A stretch of 64,000 nt of DNA from an uncultured Clostridia bacterium (GCA_947174885.1 CAMWKO010000003.1:1-64000); one strand, 5' to 3'; positions 32,781 to 41,999 are shown, numbered from the stretch's first letter. The notes: generated from the letters alone by a model not told the origin. Made by a program: numbers and translations.

Positions 32781-33953
32781 CTAAATATGATTCAATATAT
32801 CCTTGACACGCATCTCCACACTATGGTACTTCAGTATTGTGTTATAGCCATGGTCTGCAATGGCTGTTCGCTCTTCCTCATGTGTGAGATAATATTTGAT
32901 TTTGGCATTTAGTTCTTCAATAGAGGAGAAGATTTCCAAATCTTCTCCCGGTGTAAAGTATTCAAACAACTCCTCCTGATAGTTGGAGATTAGAAAACCC
33001 CTGCAGGCTAAAACGTCAAAAACTCTTTGAGAAATACCTGTTTTTATGGACTTTGAAGTAATATTTAAGTTAATCCTGCTTTGATTAAAGATTAGAGGCA
33101 TCTCCGTAAGAGATTTGGCAAGCCCTCTGTTTTTTACCTTTGGAAGCATAGGAGTATCACTGCCTGTATAAAGGTCGATATTAAATCCATAGGTTTCAGA
33201 AAGCTCCTTTAAGACTAATATACGGTCAGTTTCAGAAATCTTTGTACCAATGAGTGTATCAGCAATATATTCTTTAAAATCGATATTGGTTCCTGCAGAA
33301 AAATCAGGAATATCTAATTCAGATAAAATGTTATTTACTACATCATCGCTAAGACATTCCGAAATATTATTTATTCCGAATAATCCTGTATATATTTTTA
33401 TTATAGCATCTATATATCCCTTATTGTAGGAGGATATATTTTTTGAAATATTATACAGACATTTTTCGCTATATAATGAACCTATAAATGATATATCACA
33501 GCTGTATTTTTTCTTCATATCAGTATTGGCGCTATTGATAACTTTTGAAAATGTAATATTATCAGTACATAGAGGTAAATGAAAAACGCCCTGTTTATTC
33601 ATGGGATAAAAAATATTATATTGGTATTTATCGAAAATGAAAATTCTGTTTATAGGATTTTTTATTTCATCAGAATATAATTCCCAGACAGGACAGTCTA
33701 CAACAATAGAAACATAAGGTATTTTAAAGATATTACAGACTGATGAAAGTGCAGGAAAGAAATTTATACTCATGACAAATAAAAAATTATTTTTAGAAAG
33801 GGTGTTTGAAACACGATGGACCAAATCACTTGCACTTGCTGTTTTATCAGTCATTTCAGTAGTATCTTCAATAACGGTTATACCTATAGCTTTGAATAAA
33901 GTTATAAATGCAGGCTCACATATGCTGTTATATCTATAAAAAAGTATATTCAT
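32781..33953 (-). CDS. CgeB-like glycosyltransferase, second of a tandem pair
   Basis: A protein of 390 residues resembling the CgeB/DUF3880 glycosyltransferases. The N-terminal half (MNILFYRYNS..., then FVMSINFFPALSSVCNIFKIPYVSIVVD) has a Rossmann-like pattern. The C-terminal half carries the family motif NINLNITSKSIKTGISQRVFDVLACRGFLISN, in which I see RINLNITSKSIKTG and VFDVLACRGFLISNYQEELFEYF. These proteins are common beside flagellin genes in Clostridia and are taken to glycosylate flagellin. It lies 39 bp after its paralogue on the same strand. The donor sugar is unknown. Confidence 0.8.
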   Translation of the reverse strand: MNILFYRYNSICEPAFITLFKAIGITVIEDTTEMTDKTASASDLVHRVSNTLSKNNFLFVMSINFFPALSSVCNIFKIPYVSIVVDCPVWELYSDEIKNPINRIFIFDKYQYNIFYPMNKQGVFHLPLCTDNITFSKVINSANTDMKKKYSCDISFIGSLYSEKCLYNISKNISSYNKGYIDAIIKIYTGLFGINNISECLSDDVVNNILSELDIPDFSAGTNIDFKEYIADTLIGTKISETDRILVLKELSETYGFNIDLYTGSDTPMLPKVKNRGLAKSLTEMPLIFNQSRINLNITSKSIKTGISQRVFDVLACRGFLISNYQEELFEYFTPGEDLEIFSSIEELNAKIKYYLTHEEERTAIADHGYNTILKYHSVEMRVKDILNHI

Positions 33954-33992
33954 ACATTAAATCCTTTCAAGTATTATATAAAAATATATTAT

Positions 33993-35171
33993 TTAGTTTT
34001 CCTTAAATGCAATACCAATCATATACTCTGCAAATTCACAAAGATCATGATTTTTTTCTACCAGCTTTCTTGCATTTTCGGCAATAGTACGCCGTTCATC
34101 TTCGTGATTCAGATAGTATTCTATTTTAGATAGAAGGTCTTTTTCATCTTCAAAATAGTCGAAATGTTCTTTTACATTAAAATGTCTGAACAAATCAGAC
34201 TGGTAGTTTGTAAGAAGAAATCCTTCACTTGCCATTATGTCTATACATCTTAGGGGGATGCCTGTTAATATGCTTTTAAGAGTAATATTTAAGTTTATTT
34301 TGCTTTTATTAAATACTATAGGCATAGCATTGTAATAGTCCACGGCAGGGTGTGGATTTGCCAAAGGAAGCTCCGGTGCATTTCCATATGTAAATAAATC
34401 CAGTTTAAAGCTGGAGGAAACTGCCTTAAGCAAAGCTATACGTTCTATTTCGGTAGATTTTCTAGCTAGAAAGTAGTGTGCATAAGCATAGGCAGGTGTG
34501 GCAATAGAATCACTATGGCTATCATATGGGTATACATCTAATAAGCATTTAAGCACATCATCAGTAATTATATCCTGTAAAAAGAAGTGACCGTACATTT
34601 TGGATTGTACTTTTACAGCACTGTCTAAGTAGCCCTTTATATATTCGTATTTTCCTGAAAGCTTATCGTATAATCTGTCATAGAGATTATGATTTTCATT
34701 GTAAAGTCCACCGATAAAGGAAATATCATATTTAGCCGTAAGGCTATGATTTTTATATATTAATTCCGTAATACGCTTGTTATAAACTGAAAGAGGAAGA
34801 TAGTAAACTGTACTGATACCACCGTTTCTTAGCTCCTCATATACAGCGTAGTCAAATATAAATACATAATTACAGGGAAATATAATGCTGCAGGTATATA
34901 CAGCAATATTGGGACTGTCATAAACATATGATATATATTTGACTGAACTGTCCTTTAAGAGATAGGAAACAATAGGATAGTAATTAAAAGAAAATACCAT
35001 AGATATATTGTTCTTTTCTATACAGACTGACAGTTCCTTTGATACAATATCATTTTTGTGCATTGAAATATCAGGATGCCCATATGTAAATACAGTATGT
35101 CCCTTCATTTTTAATATATGTATAATATCCTCCTGCATAAAGGAATGAGTATCTAAAACTAATATGTTCAT
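33993..35171 (-). CDS. CgeB-like glycosyltransferase, first of a tandem pair
   Basis: This 392-residue paralogue of the next gene has the same plan: MNILVLDTHSF at the start, MVFSFNYYPIVSYLL, YDISFIGGLYNE and the C-terminal block KINLNITLKSILTGIPLRC. That block is followed by IDIMASEGFLLTNYQSDLFRHF. The two clearly arose by duplication but now differ at most positions, so they probably transfer different sugars or act in order. A sigma-A promoter at 35225-35253 on the minus strand drives both. They are convergent with the methyltransferase, placing all three between the two flagellin-type genes. Confidence 0.8.
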   Translation of the reverse strand: MNILVLDTHSFMQEDIIHILKMKGHTVFTYGHPDISMHKNDIVSKELSVCIEKNNISMVFSFNYYPIVSYLLKDSSVKYISYVYDSPNIAVYTCSIIFPCNYVFIFDYAVYEELRNGGISTVYYLPLSVYNKRITELIYKNHSLTAKYDISFIGGLYNENHNLYDRLYDKLSGKYEYIKGYLDSAVKVQSKMYGHFFLQDIITDDVLKCLLDVYPYDSHSDSIATPAYAYAHYFLARKSTEIERIALLKAVSSSFKLDLFTYGNAPELPLANPHPAVDYYNAMPIVFNKSKINLNITLKSILTGIPLRCIDIMASEGFLLTNYQSDLFRHFNVKEHFDYFEDEKDLLSKIEYYLNHEDERRTIAENARKLVEKNHDLCEFAEYMIGIAFKEN

Positions 35172-35224
35172 AAAAAACCTTTCAATGTGTTGTGGAGTAA
35201 AAAGACTTTATTATAACAATAGAT

Positions 35225-35253
35225 ATTATACAATGAATAGATAAAATACTCAA
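35225..35253 (-). promoter_or_regulatory. Sigma-A promoter of the CgeB-like pair
   Basis: On the minus strand: TTGAGT (35253-35248), a 17-nt spacer and a consensus TATAAT (35230-35225). It lies about 55 bp before the start codon. Confidence 0.65.
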
Positions 35254-35270
35254 TAAAATATAATTTTTAG

Positions 35271-35311
35271 AGTTTCCGTATTTTTTAAGCTAAAAATACG
35301 GAAACTCAAGA
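35271..35311. repeat. Minimal palindromic derivative of the intergenic repeat
   Basis: GAGTTTCCGTATTTTTTAAG leads straight into CTAAAAATACGGAAACTC. These are the two outer termini of the cloverleaf repeat joined with all internal hairpins gone. The termini themselves match copies 3 and 4 closely. Confidence 0.8.
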
Positions 35312-35329
35312 ATAAAAATTGAATGATAT

Positions 35330-35375
35330 AAAAACAACTGTTGTCAAGAGTAAAGAAATGACAACAGTTGTTTTT
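35330..35375. terminator. Bidirectional terminator after the divergent flagellin
   Basis: AAAAACAACTGTTGTCA (35330-35346) pairs perfectly with TGACAACAGTTGTTTTT (35359-35375). It ends the minus-strand flagellin-like gene. Confidence 0.75.
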
Positions 35376-35420
35376 ATATATTTTTAAGAGTATAAATCTA
35401 TTATTATTTTTTCTTTCAGA

Positions 35421-36188
35421 CTAAGAAAACAGAACATTAATTTTCTGTTTTTCTTCCTCTGCTTTCTTTTTCTGAGCAAACAGAGCATATTCCTGAAGTG
35501 TTTCCTGCTTTTTCTTTTCTGATATAGCCTCAGCAAAATCCAAATCCTCAAGTTTACTTTTAGAACCTATGGTATAGAGAGCTGCACTTGTATTATAATT
35601 GTATGCATACTCTAAAGCATTAGTTTTGGCACCAATACTGCTTCTTTGGGAATTTACATTATCAATGGCTTTATCAATATCATCTATATTGAAATTACCT
35701 GTCAAATCAAAATCGGCTATACCAAGAGCATCAAGTGTAGCATTGGATCCGTTGACGGTTGTAGAGTTTCCGTTGCTGTCCGTGGCTATGTTAAATATTG
35801 GGTTTGAACCATCAAGCAAAGGCTTTGTATTAAAACTTGTATTTTTTGCAACATCTGTTATTCCCTGCTTTAACTGCTCTACCTCCATCTGCATATTTGC
35901 TCTGTCGGAGTCTGTAACAGTAGCAGTGTTTGATGCCTGTACTGCAAGTTCTCTTATACGCTGCAAATAATCTGATATACTTCCAAGTGCTGCATCAGAA
36001 ACATTCATCATATCTTTTGCAGTCTGTATATTCTTTGCACCTGCATTTAAACCGCGTGCCTGAGAGTCCTCTTTTTGAATGATAGAAAGTTCAGCCGCTC
36101 CATCAGCAGCACTGTTTATCCTTTTTCCTGAAGCAAAGCTTCCATAATCTGAATATGAAGCATTACTTATACTTGAAATACTGCTCAT
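35421..36188 (-). CDS. Divergent flagellin-like protein
   Basis: A 255-residue protein with clear flagellin D1 blocks: FASGKRINSAADGAAELSI, ARGLNAGAKNIQTAKDMM, ALGSISDYLQRIRELAVQAS and RANMQMEVEQLKQGI. Both D0 ends are unusual. The N-terminal segment before the SGKRIN block is only about 18 residues and lacks the QHNLxAMNT start. The C-terminus replaces the usual hydrophobic ANQ...LLQ end with a charged helix, KKKAEEEKQKINVLFS. It may be a minor or modified filament protein, a secreted flagellin-like factor, or a decoy for FliW/FliS. AAGGAGGG precedes the ATG. No sigma-28 promoter is visible upstream, unlike the main flagellin. Confidence 0.85.
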   Translation of the reverse strand: MSSISSISNASYSDYGSFASGKRINSAADGAAELSIIQKEDSQARGLNAGAKNIQTAKDMMNVSDAALGSISDYLQRIRELAVQASNTATVTDSDRANMQMEVEQLKQGITDVAKNTSFNTKPLLDGSNPIFNIATDSNGNSTTVNGSNATLDALGIADFDLTGNFNIDDIDKAIDNVNSQRSSIGAKTNALEYAYNYNTSAALYTIGSKSKLEDLDFAEAISEKKKQETLQEYALFAQKKKAEEEKQKINVLFS

Positions 36189-36286
36189 AGAAATCCCTCC
36201 TTGGATAAAAGGTATAGTTTTTATGCTAATATATTAATTATATTTTAAAACAAAAATAGATATTTTTCAAGAGAAATAATCTCTTG

Positions 36287-36465
36287 AGTTTCCGTATTTT
36301 TTATTTTTAGATTCAAAAAGTCTTGTTGCCAAAATCAACATAGACATCTTACACAAAAAGTTGCAAATGAAAGTGAACTTTTATCTGTAACTTTTTGTGT
36401 AAGATGCTTACATCATTATGATAATGTAAGCTTTTTGAAGCTAAAAATAAAAAATACGGAAACTC
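36287..36465 (-). repeat. Intergenic cloverleaf repeat, copy 4 (reversed)
   Basis: Reversed like copy 3. The outer termini extend to TTGAGTTTCCGTA and TACGGAAACTCAA. The small hairpin B is damaged here: GTTGCCAAAATCAAC in place of GTTGCCAAAGGCAAC. The central stem keeps 29 of 30 pairs counting wobbles (CATCTTACACAAAAAGTTGC with its partner). The CTTACATCAT hairpin is kept with one change. Confidence 0.88.
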
Positions 36466-36540
36466 AAATAAAGTTTTAATTAATTTATTGTTGGTAGATT
36501 GTTAGGTATAAAAATACATATCTTGGGAGTAAATCATTAA

Positions 36541-36569
36541 TTGCGAAAAGTATATAATAATGATATAAT
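36541..36569 (+). promoter_or_regulatory. Strong sigma-A promoter of the 22-gene glycan operon
   Basis: TTGCGA (36541-36546), a 17-nt spacer and an extended -10, TGA TATAAT (36561-36569). It is the only good promoter I noticed ahead of the tightly spaced genes running to 60804. Confidence 0.8.
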
Positions 36570-36704
36570 GGAAAATAGCTTATTGTACGTTAAATACTAA
36601 GTATTAAAGAGAAAACTAATGAGCAGAAAAACACAAAAAATATAAGAGTACTTGTGCTGATAAGATTAAGAATTTATTAACATGAAATTACATGGAGGTA
36701 TTTT

Positions 36705-37478
36705 ATGAAAGTAGTAATACTGGCAGGAGGTTTTGGAACAAGAATAAGTGAGGAAAGTCATTTAAGACCAAAGCCTATGATAGAGATAGGAGGAGCACCT
36801 ATTTTATGGCACATTATGAAATATTATTTCTCTTATGGATTTGATGATTTTATAATTTGCTGTGGATATAAGGGATATGTTATAAAGGAATTTTTTGCAG
36901 ATTATTACCTTCATAGAAGTGACATTACCTTTGATTTTTCAAATAATAATGAAATTATAATACATAATAATGTTGCAGAGCCATGGAGGGTTACTGTTGT
37001 AGATACAGGATTAAATACAATGACAGGTGGAAGATTAAAGCGTATAAAACAGTATTTGGATAATGAAACCTTTATGATGACATATGGTGACGGTGTTTCA
37101 GATGTAGATATATCCAAGCTTTTAGAGTTTCATAAAGAGTGTAAGGGTTATGCTACCATCACTGCTATTCAGCCGGGGGGAAGATTTGGAGTTTTAGACA
37201 TCGCAGATAATCATAAGGTTATGAATTTTTCTGAAAAGTCAAAAGAGGACGGAGGATGGATAAATGCCGGATTTATGGTATTAGAGCCTGAGGTGATTGA
37301 TTACATAGATGGTGATAATACGTTTTTTGAAAGAGAACCTATGGAAAGACTTGCCTCAGACGGAAAGCTTAATGCGTATAAGCATAATGGCTTCTGGAAG
37401 TGTATGGACACACTCAGGGATAAGGAAAGCTTAGAATATTTATGGAATACAAATCAGGCGAGATGGAAAAGGTGGTAA
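36705..37478 (+). CDS. rfbF: Glucose-1-phosphate cytidylyltransferase
   Basis: A 257-residue nucleotidyltransferase making CDP-glucose from glucose 1-phosphate and CTP. The N-terminal loop GGFGTRISEESHLRPKPMIEI is diagnostic for RfbF (other sugar nucleotidylyltransferases differ after GTR). It also has IICCGYKGYVIKEFFADY, MTYGDGVSDVDI for metal binding, and GGWINAGFMVLEPEV. It is the first gene of the operon and supplies the CDP-glucose 4,6-dehydratase encoded five genes later. GGAGG precedes the ATG. Confidence 0.95.
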   Translation: MKVVILAGGFGTRISEESHLRPKPMIEIGGAPILWHIMKYYFSYGFDDFIICCGYKGYVIKEFFADYYLHRSDITFDFSNNNEIIIHNNVAEPWRVTVVDTGLNTMTGGRLKRIKQYLDNETFMMTYGDGVSDVDISKLLEFHKECKGYATITAIQPGGRFGVLDIADNHKVMNFSEKSKEDGGWINAGFMVLEPEVIDYIDGDNTFFEREPMERLASDGKLNAYKHNGFWKCMDTLRDKESLEYLWNTNQARWKRW

Positions 37479-37484
37479 AAATAT

Positions 37485-38987
37485 ATGAGTAAGGTTACAT
37501 TTATAATGATGGCATATAATACGGAGAATTACATTGAGCAGGCTGTCAGAAGTGTACTTAATCAGACAGAGAAGGATGTTAATATTATTGTAAGAAATAA
37601 TGGCTCCACAGATAGGACGGGAGAAATACTTGACAGGCTTGCGTTGGAAGACAACAGAGTATATGTAATGCACAATAAAACTAATGGCATTACAGATACA
37701 GGAGTAGGAGTATTTCAGCCGGGCTGGTGGTTTGACAGTGAGGAATATCTTGGTGAATACATATCAGTTTTAGATTCTGATGACTATATAGCTTCAGATT
37801 TTACAGAAAAACTATATAATAAGGCAGTAGCCGAAGATGCAGATATTACCTTTACGGGCAATTATTTTGTATATGGAGAGAAGATTACGGGAAAAAGAGT
37901 TCCGCCACATCTGGACAGCTCATATGCGAAGGATATTGGAGATAATTTTGATGGTGTACATGGCTGTTTTAGAACCTGGTGGGGAAAGCTGTTTAAAAAA
38001 GAATTTTTTACGTCAAATTATATAATGGCATGGGGATGTTATCCTCCTATATGGTGGAATATTGACACAGTAATAATGATGAAATATTTATCAGTGGCAA
38101 AAAGAATTTCTACGATTGAAGAACCCTTGTACTATATGAGACTCAGAAACACATCTACATATAAAACGCGTCCTATAGATTGTGCCAGAATATTGGAGGC
38201 ATATTCGATATATGAGGCCATGCATGAAACCATTACAAGTCTTGGTTTGCGTTCAGACAAAAATATTAAGTATTTATCAGATGTTCATTGGGGATATTTG
38301 AAGGAGCTTATTGATGCTTTACCGGAGAATAATATGCCGTTAATGGATAAGTACAGATGGCTTGAGGATGTAGTTTCTGATGGGTTGTGCAGTAAGTATC
38401 TGGCAAAGAATTTTCAGGTGGTCTTTTTTCAGTTGAAATCGGTATTAGATAAGCTTGCCTGTAGCAGGGAAAATGAAAATATATATAAAAGCTATCTGGC
38501 AAGGCTTAATGAATTTATAAATATGGTGCAGGAGGATGACAGAAACCCGTTAGCATATATTGTTCTTATGGGAGTAATATGTGACCTTAAGAATATATCA
38601 CACTTTGGAATGGATTTTTTGGAATTACCGCTGAGTGCCAATACTGCAGGCGTAGAAAAAGCGAAGACATTTCATTATGCTATTAAAATGCTATGGGTAT
38701 TGGGACCTGACAGGTGGGTAGGATGTATCGAAAGCATAGATAAGACAGATGAAATAGAGGAATTGGAGAAGGAATTAATTGAGTGCCATAAAACTGATGA
38801 GGACAGGGCATTAGATATAGCAATAGATATTATAATAAAATGCCCGGTGAATTTAACAGCGATTATTTACATAATGAACTCCTATAAAAAGGCAGGAAAC
38901 AGTAATGATTATAACCTGCTAAATGAAACAGTAAGGGTAGTATGGTCTTGTGAAGAATTAGAAAATATAAAAAATATACTGGCTTAG
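37485..38987 (+). CDS. Family 2 glycosyltransferase
   Basis: A protein of 500 residues. The first 240 are a GT-A domain: VTFIMMAYNTENYIEQAVRS, the NNGSTDRTGEI loop and a DSDD metal site (SVLDSDDYIA). The rest is helical and of unknown fold, perhaps a substrate or partner domain. An insertion with PGWWFDSEEYLGEY lies before the DSDD motif. It starts 6 bp after rfbF. It would transfer a sugar within the glycan made by this operon. The acceptor is unknown. Confidence 0.85.
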   Translation: MSKVTFIMMAYNTENYIEQAVRSVLNQTEKDVNIIVRNNGSTDRTGEILDRLALEDNRVYVMHNKTNGITDTGVGVFQPGWWFDSEEYLGEYISVLDSDDYIASDFTEKLYNKAVAEDADITFTGNYFVYGEKITGKRVPPHLDSSYAKDIGDNFDGVHGCFRTWWGKLFKKEFFTSNYIMAWGCYPPIWWNIDTVIMMKYLSVAKRISTIEEPLYYMRLRNTSTYKTRPIDCARILEAYSIYEAMHETITSLGLRSDKNIKYLSDVHWGYLKELIDALPENNMPLMDKYRWLEDVVSDGLCSKYLAKNFQVVFFQLKSVLDKLACSRENENIYKSYLARLNEFINMVQEDDRNPLAYIVLMGVICDLKNISHFGMDFLELPLSANTAGVEKAKTFHYAIKMLWVLGPDRWVGCIESIDKTDEIEELEKELIECHKTDEDRALDIAIDIIIKCPVNLTAIIYIMNSYKKAGNSNDYNLLNETVRVVWSCEELENIKNILA

Positions 38988-39001
38988 CAGGAGGTAACAA
39001 G

Positions 39002-40009
39002 TTGATTAAACAGGATGAAATGGTATCGGTTATTATTCCGGTATTTAATACTGAAAAATATATAGAAAAGTGCATTACTTCGATAATAAATCAAACCTAC
39101 AGAAACCTTGAGATAATAGCTGTTGATAATTCGTCTCGTGACAGTAGTGTAAGACGTATAAAAAAGCTTAGTGAGCAGGACGACAGAATCAGATTAATTA
39201 AAAATGAAAAGACACATGGTGTCGGATATTCCAGAAATGTAGGTCTGGATAATGCGAGAGGCAAATACATATGGTTTGTTGACAGTGATGATTATGCAGA
39301 AAGCAATTTCCTGGAAAAAATGGTGGAGAAAATAAGAGCTTATGATGTGAATATTGTTCAATGCTGCTACAAAACCTTTAATGATTTTGGGAATTATACA
39401 GACACCTTACCATATAATGAGGATAAATTATATACAGGCAGGGAGCTTTGCAAAATAATGAGCCAGTTTATAGGCTTGTGCGGACCAAATGTAATGCTAT
39501 GGAACAAGCTATACAAAAAAGAAGTATTTAATGATAAGAGATTTTATGAAAATGTAGGATATGAAGATATGCACATTACCTACAAAATACTGTATGAAGA
39601 AAAAAATGTGCTGTGGATAAGCGACAGACTTATGAACTGGCGTAAAAGTATTGCCAGCAATACTGCAAGAACAAATTATATGCCGGTATTCATAAATGAG
39701 TTATATGCTTATATAGAAAGAGCAGGCTGGTATAAAGAAAAGGGGGATGAAGAATTATATGCTCTTACAATGAAGAGGCTTTACTATACAAGTACACAGC
39801 AGTTGTATTTAAACAGAAAGATAATGTCAGATGATGATAAAATGAAGAGAGAAGGAATCATTAAAAGTATTCTTAAAGATTCCTATAAGGAATTAAAGAA
39901 AATGAACTGTTTTGGCTTAAGAACCAGAATCAGAATGAAGTATATTTCTATATTTCCGGCTGCCTTTGGGAGAAGAAGTATAAATCATACAGTGGATTTT
40001 AGGATTTAG
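39002..40009 (+). CDS. Family 2 glycosyltransferase with UUG start
   Basis: A 335-residue GT-A enzyme: VSVIIPVFNTEKYIEKCITSI, DNSSRDSS, GVGYSRNVGLDNARGKYIWF and VDSDDYAE for the metal site. The C-terminal third is helical and basic. AGGAGGT lies seven bases before TTG at 39002, and the next ATG (39020) lacks a site, so I take TTG as the start. That may keep its translation modest. It lies between another glycosyltransferase and a radical SAM gene. Confidence 0.88.
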   Translation: MIKQDEMVSVIIPVFNTEKYIEKCITSIINQTYRNLEIIAVDNSSRDSSVRRIKKLSEQDDRIRLIKNEKTHGVGYSRNVGLDNARGKYIWFVDSDDYAESNFLEKMVEKIRAYDVNIVQCCYKTFNDFGNYTDTLPYNEDKLYTGRELCKIMSQFIGLCGPNVMLWNKLYKKEVFNDKRFYENVGYEDMHITYKILYEEKNVLWISDRLMNWRKSIASNTARTNYMPVFINELYAYIERAGWYKEKGDEELYALTMKRLYYTSTQQLYLNRKIMSDDDKMKREGIIKSILKDSYKELKKMNCFGLRTRIRMKYISIFPAAFGRRSINHTVDFRI

Positions 40010-40021
40010 AAGGAGATTAAT

Positions 40022-41128
40022 ATGATAATCAGAGCAAAGACAAAAATGCTTTTTGAAGGAAAGGCATTAACTGATATACAGCAGAAAAACACAGATTTGA
40101 ATTTAAAGGAAATAGATGAAAAGAAAGCAATACTTCAGTCTATGCCAAGAAGACTGGTGTTTGAACTTACAAATCTGTGTAATCTTAACTGTATAATGTG
40201 TGGCAGGAATGCAAGTGATTTTAAACCGACTATATTTTCAATGGAATGGTTTAAGTATTTTGAACCAATGTTTGATACTATAGAGGAGGTTACATTAATG
40301 GGTTGGGGAGAGCCGACCATGCATCCGAATTTTGTGGAAATGCTGGAAATCATAGACAGACATTCTGCAAGAAAGTATTTCTGTACAAATGGTATGAGGC
40401 TGGATAAGCTAAAGGAGGATTTATTCAAATATCATGTTGATGTATTTGGAGTTAGCGTAGACGGTGCAACCCCTGAAACAAATAACAGAATCAGGAAGGG
40501 CTCAGATTTAAACAAAATAGAAGAAAATCTGACCGAAATTGTTAAAATCAAAAAGGAAAGAGGTCTGAAATATCCTTGGATCAACTTTGTTTTCTGTGCC
40601 ATGAAGTCAAATCTTCATGAACTTCCTGATTTAGTAAGACTTGCTGCCAAAATAGGTATAGAAGAGGTCAAGGTAGTATATCTTACAGCCTTCGATGACT
40701 ATTTAGCAAAGGAAGTTTTATGGGATTGTAATGATGAAGTAAAAAAGGTATTTGATGAGGCAACTGCCATAGGTGAAGAATTGGGAATTATTCTTAAACT
40801 GCCCTACATACAGGGTCAGGATGTGGCAGAGGATAAGGAACATAGGGACTGTTTTGTTGCATGGAGGGATTTTTTCTTAGGCTCTGACGGATATATCAGA
40901 CCTTGTATGTCTACACCAAGACAGTTTATGAAGTTTAATACAGACACACCATTTGAGGAATTTTGGAATTGTAAGGATTATCAGTTGTACAGAAAAATAG
41001 TAAATGACAGTATTAGTATGGAGGATACCTGCAAAAGATGTTATCAGTCCTCACATTGTAACTGGAATAAAAAGCTGTCATTTTTGCAGACAAACCAGAA
41101 TTTTGCACCGGAATGGAAGAAGGATTAA
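40022..41128 (+). CDS. Radical SAM protein with SPASM-like C-terminus
   Basis: A 368-residue radical SAM protein with CNLNCIMC (C53, C57, C60) binding the [4Fe-4S] cluster and MGWGEPTMHP nearby as the GGE-type motif. YFCTNGMRL and VSVDGATPETNNRIRKG follow. The C-terminal part has more cysteines (C..., PCMST, CKRCYQSSHC), which suggests an auxiliary cluster as in SPASM proteins. Such proteins in sugar clusters can dehydrate, epimerise or otherwise remodel a sugar. The substrate is unknown. Its TAA overlaps the approach to the next gene's ATG. Confidence 0.85.
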   Translation: MIIRAKTKMLFEGKALTDIQQKNTDLNLKEIDEKKAILQSMPRRLVFELTNLCNLNCIMCGRNASDFKPTIFSMEWFKYFEPMFDTIEEVTLMGWGEPTMHPNFVEMLEIIDRHSARKYFCTNGMRLDKLKEDLFKYHVDVFGVSVDGATPETNNRIRKGSDLNKIEENLTEIVKIKKERGLKYPWINFVFCAMKSNLHELPDLVRLAAKIGIEEVKVVYLTAFDDYLAKEVLWDCNDEVKKVFDEATAIGEELGIILKLPYIQGQDVAEDKEHRDCFVAWRDFFLGSDGYIRPCMSTPRQFMKFNTDTPFEEFWNCKDYQLYRKIVNDSISMEDTCKRCYQSSHCNWNKKLSFLQTNQNFAPEWKKD

Positions 41129-41129
41129 T

Positions 41130-41999
41130 ATGAAAGAAGTAGTAATGATTACGGGTGCTAAAGGCTTTATTGGCCAATATGTGGTCAGTTTATTAAAGGA
41201 TAAATACGAAATTCATGCTGTTACGGAAAATATCTTTGATATTGACTTTAAACAGTATATGAAAAGGGTTAATCCTAAGTATTTAATTCATCTTGCATGG
41301 GTAACCGGTCAGGGATATTCGGACTCTAAGGAAAATATGTATATGTTATCAAAGAGTATAGAAATGTTTGATGAATTTTATACTAATGGAGGTAAGCGTG
41401 CTGTGTTTGTAGGAACAGAGCAGGAATATCTAAGAAAAGACACTGCACTAAAGGAGGAGGATGAGCTTAAGCCTGCTTCTCTATATGCGCAATGTAAATG
41501 TAATTTAGGAGAAATTCTTGTAAAGGCAAGTAAGCTGTATGGTTATGGCTTTGTCTGGAGCAGATTATTTTTTATTTATGGACAGGGAGAAAAGCCGAAG
41601 CGTTTAATGCCCTCCATTATTAAGGGCATGATAAAGGGAGAGGAGGTTGTGTGTTCATATAGTGAATATGTAAGAGATTACATACATGTTTATGATGTGG
41701 CAACAGCCATTACCACCTGTCTTTTTAGCGATTACACGGGAGCAGTTAATGTCTGTGGCGGAGAAAGTCCTACCATTGGTGAAATAGGAAGGATTATTGC
41801 AGGTTTTGACGGAGCAGAAGGTACTGTAAGGCATAAATCTGATGAGGAATGTAAACAGCCACCGGTCATAAAGGGGGATAATTCCCTGCTTAAATCATTG
41901 GGTTGGAAGGCCAGATATACACTTAAGGAAGGTATCTTAGAAGAGTTTAATTACTACAAAAGGATGTATGAGGATGAACAGAGATTTCTGGACGAATAA
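41130..41999 (+). CDS. NAD-dependent epimerase/reductase (extended SDR), first of two paralogues
   Basis: A 289-residue extended SDR with the nucleotide-binding loop TGAKGFIG and the catalytic YAQCK (YxxxK). It has LIHLAWVTGQGYSDSKENM and, near the C-terminus, VRDYIHVYDVATAI. The overall pattern is like CDP-abequose or CDP-paratose synthases, which reduce the 4-keto group of CDP-sugars. A frame opening at 41004 overlaps the previous gene. The ATG at 41130 follows AAGGA and gives a normal N-terminus. It overlaps the rfbG start by 32 bp. A paralogue lies at 44756-45670. Confidence 0.85.
   Translation: MKEVVMITGAKGFIGQYVVSLLKDKYEIHAVTENIFDIDFKQYMKRVNPKYLIHLAWVTGQGYSDSKENMYMLSKSIEMFDEFYTNGGKRAVFVGTEQEYLRKDTALKEEDELKPASLYAQCKCNLGEILVKASKLYGYGFVWSRLFFIYGQGEKPKRLMPSIIKGMIKGEEVVCSYSEYVRDYIHVYDVATAITTCLFSDYTGAVNVCGGESPTIGEIGRIIAGFDGAEGTVRHKSDEECKQPPVIKGDNSLLKSLGWKARYTLKEGILEEFNYYKRMYEDEQRFLDE

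Larger units (their letters stand above)
36189..36704. other. Divergent intergenic region with repeat copy 4 and the glycan-operon promoter
   Basis: This 516-bp stretch between the divergent flagellin and the glycan operon holds repeat copy 4 (36287-36465), a strong sigma-A promoter (36541-36569) and a leader of about 130 nt. No gene is supported. Confidence 0.6.
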
